A stretch of DNA of 57,062 nucleotides from Scytonematopsis contorta HA4267-MV1 (GTDB lineage: Bacteria; Cyanobacteriota; Cyanobacteriia; Cyanobacteriales; Nostocaceae), in NCBI GenBank assembly GCA_019359035.1, contig JAHHIC010000098.1, positions 1 to 57,062 on the forward strand, given 5' to 3'. The notes beneath the pieces were generated by a model. The model worked only from the letters and a program-made list of their open reading frames with translations. It was not told where the DNA came from and ran no database searches. The position numbers and the translations under genes are program-made. Within the stretch, counting starts at the first letter, position 1. Each line of letters begins with the position of its first letter. This document shows positions 17,316 through 27,700 of the stretch, piece by piece.

Positions 17316-18166
17316 ATGGAAGTTCAAGGCAAATCCCCAACAATCCAATCAGACGTTGCAAAAACGGCCATCGTGATGGCTGCAAAGCGAGCTATTGAAA
17401 CAGAAAGACCCGACAGATTGTTTGATGACCCCTTTGCTGCTTCTTTAGCAGGTGATGCTGCAATAGTTTTACAAAAAGAGTTCCTATCTCAACTCCCAGA
17501 TAAAAGAAGCGAGATAAAGTACAATTTGTAGCAGTACGCACTCGGTATTTCGATGATTTCCTCATGGAATCAATAGCAGAAGCTCCTCAAATAGTCATTT
17601 TGGGGTCAGGTTTAGATACACGAGCTTTTAGGTTACCACTAGCATCAACAATAAATTTATACGAAATTGATTTACCGGAAATTATTAATTACAAATTAAA
17701 CATACTCAATGGGGTTATGCCTAAATGCAATTACCATCCGATTAAAGGCGACTTGAAGCAGGAATGGGCGGATAAACTGCTGGAGTCAGGGTATGAAACC
17801 AATAAACCAACAGTTTGGCTTTTGGAAGGATTATTAATGTATCTTGATGAGACAAAAGTTCATCAACTGTTGAAAACCATTAGCGAACTAAGTATTGTAG
17901 GTAGCTTTTTGGGAGCAGATTTAGTTAGTGTTAAATCATGGCAAGTGGGTGCTCAAAATAGCAAAGCTGTTATTAGCGGTCACTGGAAACATGGGACAGA
18001 CCAACCAGAACAGCTATTTGCCACTTATGGTTGGGAGGTATCTGTTGTACAACCAGGTGACATCCGTGCTAATTACGGACGATATACAGTAGAGCTACCA
18101 CCAAGAGAAATGGAAGGTAAAAGACGTTCCTATTTAGTTGTAGGAAAGAAGCAAAAAATTGATTGA
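17316..18166 (+). pseudogene. SAM-dependent methyltransferase (LCMT/TIGR00027-like), frameshifted
   Basis: Part one (17316-17531) carries KTAIVMAAKRAIETERP and FDDPFAASLAG, typical N-terminus of the leucine-carboxyl-methyltransferase-like family. Part two continues in the -1 frame from about 17510 (FVAVRTRYFDDFL), then IVILGSGLDTRAFRLP (SAM-binding motif I) and VWLLEGLLMYL. The frames join at an A4 run near 17505-17508; one extra A restores a full protein of about 283 codons. In cyanobacteria these act in secondary metabolism or have unknown substrates. It is either a pseudogene or a single-base sequence error. Confidence 0.75.
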
Positions 18167-18217
18167 AGAACATCTTCTAAAGTTTGAATTGAGTAAGCTT
18201 TATAGAATAGAACTACA

Positions 18218-18423
18218 TTAAAATTGCTCTTGAGCAGCCTTTAGATTGTTATCTAAATTTGAGCATTTACCCATCTTGATTAATTCTTCTTTATAAAAAT
18301 TATCCATCTGGGCTACAAACTTACCATCAATTAACTTAATACCAAAAATATCAAGTGCTGTTTTGAAATCTAAAACACTCGCATGATGGTCTATAGCAAT
18401 AATACCTTTTTTATCTCCTTTAA
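18218..18423 (-). other. ATG-less frame fused in +1 to the end of the upstream gene
   Basis: A 62-codon open stretch (GIIAIDHHASVLDFKTALDI..., ending AAQEQF) begins exactly at the stop of the 228-aa gene, in the +1 frame, with no ATG/GTG/TTG near its start. AAAGGAG stands 11 bases before an ATT. It may be a C-terminal extension reached by a frameshift at GTT-TAA-A, a gene with a rare ATT start, or a remnant. Confidence 0.35.
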
Positions 18424-19106
18424 ACCCAGGCGGTTAATGAATTTGTAATTGGTTCATAATTATGTATTGTTACCAAACGCATAGGTAGTTTTGGTTCATT
18501 TGGTATTAAAGAAAACTCGACTAACTCAAACGTACTGCTAAATATGGCCGCAGCGTAAGGTAATGTAGCCCTATATTCATTCAAATCAACACTATTTTGT
18601 TGTGTCAGTAAGTCTTTGAGTTCGTTCAAATTGGTTTCTTGCCAAAATTGTTTTACATCTAGCTGAATTGCCAAATTGTAGGGACGTTGCAGCATATTTA
18701 CAAGTCCTTGATTGACCCAGCGCTGCATATCCTCATTAACGCCAATCATCCCCACTAAACTCATTGGTTTACTGCTATTGCACAACCTTTCTAAAAGTTT
18801 TAAATCAGCTGCATCAAACCCAAAGCCTGGATGTCCAAAAATAGTAGGTTGGACTAATGGAGAGTTTGGCTTTACTTCTGAATCGTCGTCAGCCATTGAT
18901 GCTAAAATCTTTAGCGGTCGAATAGCCCCCTTCCATACAATTTTGCAAGCACGAAAGTTGAGAGCGGCAATTGCATGAGCCAACCTCTCACCCTCTACGT
19001 CTGCTAATTCCAGCGCTGCTAACTGGCTTGGGGCGTTAATTGTAAGAGTATCAGTTCCGATAAGAAGTTGAAAATCAGGAGATTTTAAAAAATCAAGTGG
19101 TTCCAT
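18420..19106 (-). CDS. Unknown plasmid protein downstream of RHH-like regulator
   Basis: This 228-aa soluble protein overlaps the upstream gene by 14 bases, so the two are probably co-translated. It has an alpha/beta look with hydrophobic strands (LVGMIGVNEDMQRW, LAIQLDVKQFW) and no membrane segment. Its C-terminus may extend by frameshift into 18218-18423. No family recognised. Confidence 0.5.
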   Translation of the reverse strand: MEPLDFLKSPDFQLLIGTDTLTINAPSQLAALELADVEGERLAHAIAALNFRACKIVWKGAIRPLKILASMADDDSEVKPNSPLVQPTIFGHPGFGFDAADLKLLERLCNSSKPMSLVGMIGVNEDMQRWVNQGLVNMLQRPYNLAIQLDVKQFWQETNLNELKDLLTQQNSVDLNEYRATLPYAAAIFSSTFELVEFSLIPNEPKLPMRLVTIHNYEPITNSLTAWV

Positions 19107-19521
19107 TTTTCTGCTTCTTGTTTGTAGGCTTTTGTTCTACTTCGGGGGGAAAGCTTTTATTACGTAGTTCGACTAAATATTCTTCTTCTAAAGAAAGGTT
19201 GTGAGCCAATTTGGCTAAGTCTCCTACACAGGGCTTCTCCCCCATAACCAAAACATCTAAACGCTCTGGTTTTATGTCTCCTATTTCTAGGAGCCTAGGA
19301 TAATTATCTAACACCAACTGCGCTAATGGATTAGGGGCTTCTGGTTTAGTTGGGTTCAATAACCAAGAACGCACTAACATCTCAAGTACTTTACTCATGT
19401 CGGTTTCCAATTCAGCACATCTGGCCTTAAAATATAAAGCCAACTGCTTTGGAACCATTCCAGTAATTTGTTTGTAATTTGGATCAGCACGTTTACCGCG
19501 CTGGTCGTTGGGTTGTTTCAT
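19093..19521 (-). CDS. Putative ribbon-helix-helix DNA-binding protein
   Basis: The N-terminal third of this 142-aa protein reads as an RHH: a short strand (KQITGMVPKQLALYF) followed by two helices (ARCAELETDMSKVLEML). A polar C-terminal part ends in a Lys/Asn-rich tail. RHH proteins on plasmids serve as partition, copy or antitoxin-type repressors. It is divergent from the 19740 gene across 218 bp, a natural place for its operator. Fold inferred from pattern only. Confidence 0.5.
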   Translation of the reverse strand: MKQPNDQRGKRADPNYKQITGMVPKQLALYFKARCAELETDMSKVLEMLVRSWLLNPTKPEAPNPLAQLVLDNYPRLLEIGDIKPERLDVLVMGEKPCVGDLAKLAHNLSLEEEYLVELRNKSFPPEVEQKPTNKKQKNGTT

Positions 19522-19739
19522 AGAAATACATAAGTAATCTTTACACCTATTTTCTCATACGCTTCACAAAACTTATGGTTCTGATGTTCACAAACGCTAG
19601 AACATGTTTTACCATAGCTAGTAGAACATAAAAAAAACACCTTTAAGTTTGCACAATAAAACTTAACTCGCAAGCAATAAAAAATGGGACTGGTGAAAAC
19701 AGCCCCACCAATCTATAAAAAAATCAGAGACATCCTAAC

Positions 19740-21317
19740 ATGAGTACCGCAGTAATTTTTAGTTCAGGGTTAACAATCTTTGAACGTATCGAACAAGCTT
19801 TCGATTCACTTGAGTCAGCGACTCGGCATATCCTACATCATGCCTTTGATTTGCTAGAAACTCGTTTGGGATATTCCAAAAAAGAATATCGGGAGGCCAT
19901 AGCCCAACGCGGTTGGAAAAAGGGTGGTATAGAAGAAAGAACTGCTATAAAAATAGCGGATGCTTTTGAGGCTTTTCGTCCTGACCCGTTGCGGTTGAGA
20001 AAAATCGAGCCTCGTACTCTCTACAGATTGGCTGAGGGTAAAAAATATGCACCAGTAATTGAGGCTCTAGCAAATCTTTCCGAGGAGCAAATCACGCAGT
20101 CAAAGGTCACTCAACTGATGGCACAGCGCAGGTTCGAGTTAAAACAGGAGCGAGAAGCCAAAAAACAAGCATCGTCCGAGGAGCAAAACACTAGCGGATG
20201 GAAGAGAGCGAAAAACGGTGGTCGTGCTTACCATATTCCACCACTTTATGACGAAACTACAGGTGTACACATTGAAAAAATCCGAAGCGAGAAAGGTTGC
20301 ACCTCCCAAAAAATTGTGGAAACTGGGACTGAGGTTTTGAGCGTAATCCTGGAGAAAAACCCAGAACTAGACCCTAACGACCTCAGCAAATTATTAGATT
20401 TTATAGAAGACCTACTAGCTAACCGGGAACAGGAAAAAATAGACCTAGTTCAACAAACTGTAGCCATCAGTAATTCAGATGACTTGGCACAAGTTACAAC
20501 AACTCTCAAAATGTCAGATTTTGGTGACAATTCAGATGTGCCATCCAAAGAGTTGGATTTATCCGAGCAAGAACCACAACAGCTTGTAACTCGGACGCAA
20601 GAAAGTTTTACAGAATACCGTGTTAATCAAATAGCTGCAAAATTGGTAGAGCGAGAAATAGCTACAGCACCAGCAGAAAAAGTTCAAGATATCGTGCGTA
20701 ATGCCTTTAGTGTTAAGGTGTACGCACATCATTTAGGCAAGATGCAAGAAACGCTCATTCGTATAGATACTTCTTTGTTGGAAAATGACGAACTGCGTAG
20801 CTTCTTGCTGAACACAAGCTTAGAAAGAGACGGTTTTATTAAAAAGGCTTATTACGTTTCCCAAACCATTAAGAGTCAATTTGTTCTTAACCAATTAGAA
20901 GAAAATCGTCTTGTGTGGCCAGCATTTCCACATGTTGATGCTTTATCTCCAGAATTTGTAGAAGATTGCCTGCAATACCCCAATTTCAATCCAGTTGAGT
21001 ATCTTGCATCAGTTTACAATCAAGCAACTGATTGGTCGCAAGTTAAGGATGCTATCAATACTGTGATTGAAGTTCAGGGTATTCAAGCATATACAGAATA
21101 TTGCCAACAAGTTAGAAATTTAATATCTCCAGAAGTTCAAAACAAGGTTGAAGAATTAATTCCAGAAGCTTCGAGAAAACTTAAACAAGCAATGAGCGCA
21201 GGGATTATTAACAGTTATTTTGAATCTCCAATTGATGGTATATACCACATTGTTGATAGAAGTAACCAAGAGTTGGTACTTCCTGAATGCTTGCTTGATT
21301 GTGTATTAAATTTATAA
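19740..21317 (+). CDS. Unknown plasmid protein, possibly DNA-binding
   Basis: This 525-aa hydrophilic protein starts at ATG. The N-terminal 120 residues are helical with a motif suggestive of a sequence reader (YREAIAQRGWKKGGIEERTA, then RTLYRLAEGKKYAPVIEAL). A Lys/Glu-rich coiled-coil-like stretch (RRFELKQEREAKKQAS) follows. The centre carries a possible HTH (EKGCTSQKIVETGTEVLS). The C-terminal 250 residues are helical with no known motif. A role in plasmid replication or regulation fits its size and divergent placement, but nothing proves it. Confidence 0.5.
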   Translation: MSTAVIFSSGLTIFERIEQAFDSLESATRHILHHAFDLLETRLGYSKKEYREAIAQRGWKKGGIEERTAIKIADAFEAFRPDPLRLRKIEPRTLYRLAEGKKYAPVIEALANLSEEQITQSKVTQLMAQRRFELKQEREAKKQASSEEQNTSGWKRAKNGGRAYHIPPLYDETTGVHIEKIRSEKGCTSQKIVETGTEVLSVILEKNPELDPNDLSKLLDFIEDLLANREQEKIDLVQQTVAISNSDDLAQVTTTLKMSDFGDNSDVPSKELDLSEQEPQQLVTRTQESFTEYRVNQIAAKLVEREIATAPAEKVQDIVRNAFSVKVYAHHLGKMQETLIRIDTSLLENDELRSFLLNTSLERDGFIKKAYYVSQTIKSQFVLNQLEENRLVWPAFPHVDALSPEFVEDCLQYPNFNPVEYLASVYNQATDWSQVKDAINTVIEVQGIQAYTEYCQQVRNLISPEVQNKVEELIPEASRKLKQAMSAGIINSYFESPIDGIYHIVDRSNQELVLPECLLDCVLNL

Positions 21318-21508
21318 GCAGCTAGTAGGAAAATCACTACATTTGCTAACGCTTAAGCCAAATATTAGCTTAAGTCTTGTTCAAATCTCAAGAAACGAGT
21401 TGAAAAATATCTTAGAGGTACAGTTGCTGTTTTACCCGTGGGAATGAAGCAAGAAAATTGTAACCTCAACTCAATAAATCCGAAAACAATCGTAAAATAA
21501 GTGAAAAT

Positions 21509-21784
21509 ATGACAAGAAGAAATAGTGCAATCAAAAAAAGAGTAAAGCGTGGAATATCCGCGTTTTCAGAATTTAATCATTACACAACTGTAAAGAAGGA
21601 AAAACAAGCAAGTTGTACAACCGCTCGAAATTATATAAGAGCAGAAAATATTATACCCCCTGCCGTAATTTCTGTGATGAAAGCAGACGGTAAAATTGAT
21701 AAATTTTTCTATGGGTCAACCGGACTATTTCAATATAATTACGCTGTTTTAAATTGTCAGGAATTTTATCAAATTAATCACTGA
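21509..21784 (+). CDS. Small basic hypothetical protein
   Basis: This 91-aa protein has a Lys/Arg-rich first third (RRNSAIKKRVKRG) and an aromatic end (GSTGLFQYNYAVLNCQEFY). The RBS is weak (AAGTGAAAAT). It stands alone between the 525-aa gene and a repeat-rich gap; it could be real or a chance frame. Confidence 0.35.
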   Translation: MTRRNSAIKKRVKRGISAFSEFNHYTTVKKEKQASCTTARNYIRAENIIPPAVISVMKADGKIDKFFYGSTGLFQYNYAVLNCQEFYQINH

Positions 21785-21824
21785 TTCAGTGATTGCTTGC
21801 ACCTCTGATAAAAGCAGACTCATT

Positions 21825-21925
21825 AGGGAAAGCTAGAGGACAAGAGATGCTAGTCTAGAAAGACGTAAGTTAATAAGGCAATAAATTATACTCTTTATTG
21901 CTTCTGTTCTCCATCGTCTGTCCAA
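21825..21925. repeat. Degenerate GGCAGAG-type palindromic element
   Basis: The layout matches the 1383 element: a purine-rich left arm, AAGTTAATAAGGCAATAA in the middle and a pyrimidine-rich right arm (CTTCTGTTCTCCATCG), but with many changes. It is part of a gene-free stretch from 21785 to 22541. Confidence 0.4.
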
Positions 21926-22345
21926 GGTTACTAAAAAGTGCAAATATCTGGTTAAATTAGCCCTAAATAAAAAATAATGTACTTTTATAGCTGTACCACT
22001 TTGAGCATAAACTAATATCTGGCGTAGATACAGCCTCAATGGTAGCGAAGCTACAACCAGCCGACATGTAAAGCTGAAAAAACCTTTTTGGGAAAGAGTT
22101 TGCTGAAAAATTTGTTACCAAAGCCTTCCCCAGCAACTCTTTAATCCTTAAAACCATTGCTGGATAACTTTTGTAGAGAATTCAAGACCATATAATACAA
22201 ACAATCTCGTTTTTTTAGCAAAAGCTTTACTAGACAGAGCTTTTAAGCTCGGTGTGGTGGCTATTCTACACAATAACCACCAACACAAAATAAGAACAAT
22301 TCTCTCTGGGAGCAAGCAGGGATTATTCTCCCCAATTTTCGTAGT

Positions 22346-22461
22346 GCGAGCATCTTGCTCGCTTGTTGTCAGTAAGAAACATATTGCTCGCTTGTCGTCA
22401 GTAAGAAACATCTTTCTCGCTTGTCATCAGTAAGCAACATCTTTCTCGCTTGATGTCAATT
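22346..22461. repeat. 29-bp tandem repeats next to a GCGAGCA palindrome
   Basis: A perfect inverted repeat GCGAGCA-TCT-TGCTCGC (22346-22362) is followed by about 3.7 head-to-tail copies of a 29-bp unit starting at 22354, each with CTCGCTTG...CAGTAAG.AACAT. There are no spacers, so it is not a CRISPR array. It lies just upstream of the CHAT gene. Confidence 0.7.
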
Positions 22462-22541
22462 AAAAATTAATATATTCATTAGCAAGATAATATTTATAAT
22501 CATACAATAATCTTGCACGCTTATATACCAAATATATAAAA

Positions 22542-23609
22542 ATGAAAAAAATCCTATTCGCATCAGCAAATCCCGATAATACAACAAAACTGAACTTAGA
22601 CAAAGAAGCACGGGAAATTCAGCAAGCGCTAAAATTGAGTAAAAATCGAGATGATTTTGAAATCGTCACCTGTTTGGCAACACGAGTAGAAGATTTACGA
22701 CATGCATTATTAGAGCATCAACCTAATATAGTTCATTTTTCCGGACATGGAACAGAAACAGGTTTAGTATTGGAAGATAATAACGGGTCACTACAATTAG
22801 TCAGCGAGTTAGCATTAGAGAATTTATTTGAAAATTTTCGCGGAGTAACCGAATGCGTGGTACTAAATGCTTGTTATAGTGAAATTCAAGCGAAGGAAAT
22901 TTATAAGCATATTAATTGCGTAATTGGGATGAATCAGCCAATAGGAGATAGTTCTGCTATCAATTTCTCAATAGGATTTTATGATGCAGTCTTCTCCGGA
23001 GAAATTTACAACTACGCTTTTAACATCGGAGTTGCTTCCATGCAATTATCAGGAAGCAAAGAGCATTTAACTCCCGTTATCTTATTTAGACCTCTTGCTA
23101 AAAGCACTGAAAAAAATAATATGTCAAAAGAAAAATCACAACCACAATCCGGTGGAATTTCTCAAGGCAATAGCGATACAATGAGTGGTGGTATGCAAGC
23201 TGTACAAGGTAGTGGTAATAATTTATCAATGAATAACGAAACTTATCATACTAAATACGACCAAAGACAAGCTAATATAGGTGGTTTTGTTGATACTGCT
23301 CAAAGTGGTAGTAACGTACAATTTACTCAAAATATTAATGCAGCAGAACCGCAGAAAAATCTTGCGGAAGCTGCAAAAGAAATACAACAACTGCTGGAGC
23401 AATTAAGCAAAACTTACCCGACTGTAACAATGTCCGATAAAATGAAGCTAGCAGCAGAAGCGACTCAACAAATAGAACAAAATCCTACTTTAATGCAAAA
23501 AATAATCAGCGCATTAAAAGCTTGTAGTACCGCTGCTTTAGAACAATCACTTAATCATCCTGCTGCAAGTTTTGTCATTGCTGCATTTGAGGATTTACAA
23601 AAAAATTAA
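22542..23609 (+). CDS. CHAT-domain (caspase-like) protein with shared linker
   Basis: This 355-aa protein has a CHAT-like protease domain at residues 1-190, with the catalytic dyad candidates His69 (VHFSGHG) and Cys111 (LNACYS). Residues about 195-275 form a Gln/Asn/Gly/Ser-rich linker containing GNNLSMNNETY and KYDQRQANIGGFVD. This linker is closely mirrored in the NB-ARC protein at 24791. A helical C-terminal domain (about 285-355) follows. CHAT proteases act as effectors in programmed-death or defence systems, usually under a sensor. The shared linker suggests the STAND protein downstream is its partner. Confidence 0.75.
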   Translation: MKKILFASANPDNTTKLNLDKEAREIQQALKLSKNRDDFEIVTCLATRVEDLRHALLEHQPNIVHFSGHGTETGLVLEDNNGSLQLVSELALENLFENFRGVTECVVLNACYSEIQAKEIYKHINCVIGMNQPIGDSSAINFSIGFYDAVFSGEIYNYAFNIGVASMQLSGSKEHLTPVILFRPLAKSTEKNNMSKEKSQPQSGGISQGNSDTMSGGMQAVQGSGNNLSMNNETYHTKYDQRQANIGGFVDTAQSGSNVQFTQNINAAEPQKNLAEAAKEIQQLLEQLSKTYPTVTMSDKMKLAAEATQQIEQNPTLMQKIISALKACSTAALEQSLNHPAASFVIAAFEDLQKN

Positions 23610-23613
23610 TCAT

Positions 23614-23882
23614 TTCGTAGGTTGGGTAGCTCCACTCAACCCAACAAACTCCGCAAATGTTGGGTTATCTTTTATCGGACGCTACGCTAACGTTCCCCGA
23701 CCACGACGGTAATGTAAATAAATTTTGGGTTATCTCTTTGAGACGCTTCGCTAACGTTCCTCAAACCAACCTACGAATTACATTTTGTTACATAGTGGTA
23801 AATTTTCTCGTTTATCTAATTAAATGTTGGGTTATCTCTTCGAGACGCTTCGCTAACGTTCCTCAACCCAACCTACGAATGT
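23614..23882. repeat. Three copies of a GAGACGCTTCGCTAACG-type intergenic repeat
   Basis: Units near 23653, 23719 and 23822 share GTTGGGTTATCTCTT, GAGACGCTTCGCTAACG and CCTCAACCCAACCTACGAAT. TTGGGTT and AACCCAA arms allow each to fold back. This is a typical dispersed cyanobacterial repeat and carries no gene. Confidence 0.75.
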
Positions 23883-24043
23883 TCTAAAACTCATGCTGTC
23901 CGCTCTCTGTAAAAGTTTCTGGGGGATAAATATAGTCAATAAGCGTATCCGAAATTATACGGTAACAAATATAATCATTTTCCGGAATCACTTAAGTAGA
24001 GTCGGTATCATATAGCAATGTGCTGACTGTCCAAGGTTGTGTA

Positions 24044-24232
24044 ATGAATCAAGAGAACAAAGAACACGACAAAGGACATCAAACTCAAATCAACGATAGC
24101 GGAACTGCTAATGTCGTTGATAATACCAATTCGACAAGTCAGTCAGCACGAGTGACTGGTAATAATTTATCGATGAGTCGGAGCAAGTACTGGCAAACAC
24201 ACCCAATTTACCCCGCGATGCTAAAATTTTAG
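24044..24232 (+). pseudogene. Truncated duplicate of the NB-ARC/TPR gene 5' end
   Basis: The segment 23896-24173 is a direct repeat of 24645-24909. It includes the upstream region, the start MNQENKEH and the linker up to TGNNLSM. The copy then diverges and stops after about 20 unrelated codons. It has the same upstream DNA as the intact gene and so may be transcribed. It is a duplication remnant or a short decoy of the shared linker. Confidence 0.7.
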
Positions 24233-24250
24233 TTTGAACAGAAAGTTGCC

Positions 24251-24398
24251 GCAAACGTAGGGATAATCATTATCAAAAAACTCTCAACATCTTGCTCAAT
24301 AAAACTTGCTAATTTAAATTGATTGACAATAACCAAAAAATATAATCCTGAAACGCCTATGATTGCTACATCATGATAATGATTATCTCTATGTTCGC
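24251..24398. mobile_element. MITE copy 1 with Fur/Zur-box-like ends
   Basis: A 148-bp element has roughly 25-bp imperfect terminal inverted repeats (GCAAACGTAGGGATAATC at the left; the right reads in from GCGAACATAGAGATAATC). Both carry the GATAATNATTATC palindrome. A second copy at 49907 shares the interior (GATTGACAATAACCAAAAAA). It has no coding capacity. The surrounding gap 24233-24790 also holds a HIP1 octamer (24533-24540) and no gene. Confidence 0.75.
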
Positions 24399-24790
24399 CG
24401 TAAACCCTTATGAAAACTTTAATTTTAGGATATTAGCCAGCTAACTCGATACCCAAGACCACGACCGTCATAATGCTCTGATATTATCTTCATAAATTTA
24501 ACGCACAACCGTCAACGCAGTATTTGTCGAGTGCGATCGCTTTCCGCAAAACTAAATATCTGCCATTCTTGGTTAAAAGCGATTATTTAGTTAACTGTTT
24601 CGGTGTACTCATCAACCACAACGATAAATTTGTCAAAACCCACCCTGTCCGCTCCCATAAAAATTTCTAAGGGATAAATATAGTTCAAAAGCATATCCGA
24701 AATTATACGGGAACAAATATAATCATTTCCGGAATCACTTAAGTAGAGTGAGTATTATATAGCAACGTACTCACTGTCCAAGGTTGTGCG

Positions 24791-27700
24791 ATGAATCAAG
24801 AAAACAAAGAACACCAAACTCAAATCAACGATAGCGGAACTCTTAATGTCGTTGATAATACCAGCGCGACAAATCAGTCAGCGCAAGGGACTGGTAATAA
24901 TTTATCAATAAATAACAACACATATAACAGTATTAAATACGACCAAAGGGAAGCTAATATAGCTGGTTTTGTCGATAAAGCGGAAAGTGGTAGCACCATA
25001 AACATCACTCAAAATAATACTCAAAATAATATTTACCAAACCTCCCGTGAACCAATAAAACCCGCAAACAAAATACCTCACCAAGGAACACCCCATTTCG
25101 TCGGACGAGATAACGAACTCGCGTTTATCCACGAAAAATTGAACCAGCAAAATAACACGGTGGCTATTTCCGCTGTTGCTGGGATGGGTGGTGTTGGTAA
25201 AACGGAGCTAGCTGTAAAATACGCGAGGGAGCATATTAATGATTATCCTGGGGGAGTTTGCTGGTTTAGCGTCCGTTCTTCTAATATTGCGACAGAAATT
25301 TTAACTTTCGCTAAAAATGACCTGCAATTAGAAGTTCCACAGAAAGATTTTCAAGAACAACCCCTGACGCTGGAAAAACAAATAGATTGGTGTTGGCGAA
25401 ATTGGCAACCACCCGATGGGGTAGTATTAATAGTATTTGATGACGTTACTGATTCAGAGAATTTTGCTGATTATTTACCGAAAAATAATCGCTTCCGGGT
25501 CTTAATCACAACCAGATTGCGAGAAATTTACGCTAACATCGAGGAAATATCTTTAGATGTGCTATCACCAGAAGAAGCCTTAAGCTTATTTACTAATATA
25601 GTTGGTGAAAAAAAGGTAGATAAAGAGTTAGAAATAGCGAAAGAAATATGTAAATGGCTAGGATATTTACCGTTAGGGATAGAATTAGTTGGGAGATATA
25701 TAGCGAAAAAACCGCCTCATTTTACTTTAGCTAAAATGCTGGAGCAATTAAAGCAACAGCGACTAGAGCAAGAAGCAATAAACCCCAAGCAAAAAACATT
25801 AAGCACAGCGCAACTTGGTGTTAAAGCAGCGTTTCAGTTAAGCTGGTTAGAATTAGACGAACAAACGCAGAAGTTTGCTGCATTATTAAGCTTATTTGCA
25901 ACAGAGATTTTTGCATGGGATTGGGTAGAGTCTATAACTGGGTCGCTAAATTGGGATGATAATGATGTCAATAAAGCGATTGAGGAACTTTATCAACGGC
26001 ACTTGCTTAACTCTTTAGAAGAATCAGATATATTTTACTATAAAACTCATACCTTAATCCGCGAATTTTTACAAGATCAGTTAGCAGCTTTACCAGAAAT
26101 AGACGAATTTAAAAGAGCGTTCGTGGGTACTTTTATAGAAATAGCTCAAACAATTCCTGATTCACCGACTTTAGGAGATATAATAAAAATAAAAAACGCG
26201 ATTCCCCATTTAACGGAAGTCGCAGAAAAATTAATTGACGTGGTGAGCGATGAAGATTTAATTTGGGCTTTTTTTGGCAATACTACATTTTATCATGGAC
26301 AGGGTTTATATACATTAGCATCACCTTGGTACGAGCAATGCGTATCTGTAGTCAAATATCGCTTGGGAGAAAATCATCCCTACTATGCTACCAGCTTAAA
26401 CAATTTAGCTTTTCTCTACAAATCAATCGGAAAGTATGATGAAGCAGAACCGCTTTATCTCCAAGCTTTGGAGTTAAGAAAACGCATACTGGGAGAAAAT
26501 CATCCCGACTATGCTACCAGCTTAAACGATTTAGCTGTACTCTACTACTTAATAGGAAAATATGATGAAGCAGAAACGCTTTATCTCCAAGCTTTAGAGT
26601 TAATCGAACGTATAGTGGGAGAAAACCATCCTGATTATGCTCAAAGCTTACACAATTTAGCTTCTCTCTACTACGTAATAGGAAAATATGATGAAGCAGA
26701 AACGCTTTATCTCCAAGCTTTGGAATTAATAAAATGCATACTAGGAGAAAATCATCCCGACTATGCTATCAGCTTAAACAATTTAGCTGAACTCTACTAC
26801 TTAATAGGAAAATATGATGAAGCAGAAGAGCTTTATCTCCAAGTTTTGGAGTTAACAAAATGCATACTAGGAGAAAATCATCCCGACTATGCTATCAGCT
26901 TAAACAATTTAGCTAATCTCTACCAATCCCAAGAAAAGTATGATGAAACAGAAGCGCTTTATCTCCAAGCTTTAGAGTTACATAAACGCATACTGGGAGA
27001 AAATCATCCCCACTATGCTATGAGCTTGAACAATTTAGCTAATCTCTACCAATCCCAAGGAAAGTATAATGAAGCAGAACCGCTTTTTATCCAAGCTTTG
27101 GAGTTACATAAACACATACTGGGAGAAAATCATTTCCACTATGCTATTAGCTTAAACAATTTAGCTTTACTCTACAACTTCCAAAAAAAGTATGATGAAG
27201 CAGAACCACTTTTTATCCAAGCTTTGGAGTTACATAAACGCATACTGGGAGAAAATCATCCCCACTATGCTATGAGCTTGAACAATTTAGCTAATCTCTA
27301 CAAATCAATTGGAAAGTATGATAAAGCAGAACCACTTTTTCTCCAAGCTTTAGAGTTAACAAAACGCACATTGGGAAAAAATCATCCTAACTATGCTCGA
27401 AGCTTGAACCATTTAGCTTTTCTTTACTGTTTACAAGGAAAGTATGATGAAGCAGAACCACTTTTTCTCCAAGATTGGGAGTTGACAAAACACATACTGG
27501 GAGAAAGCCATCCCGACTATGCTCAAAGCTTAAAAAATTTAGCTAATCTCTACCAATCCCAAGGAAAGTATAATGAAGCAGAACCGTTTTTTCTCCAAGC
27601 GTTGGAGTTAACAAAATGCATACTCGGAGAAAATCATCCCCACTATGCTACTAGCTTGAACGATTTAGCCTTAATCTACGACAAACAAGGAAAGTATGAT

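Noticed and set aside
21833-22411. Three short minus-strand frames
   Set aside because: They cover degenerate repeats and tandem repeats, with no coding pattern.
22346-22461. CRISPR array
   Set aside because: The 29-bp units are contiguous tandem repeats without spacers, and no cas genes are present.
23657-23887. 76-aa plus-strand frame after the CHAT gene
   Set aside because: It consists of three copies of an intergenic repeat translated by chance.
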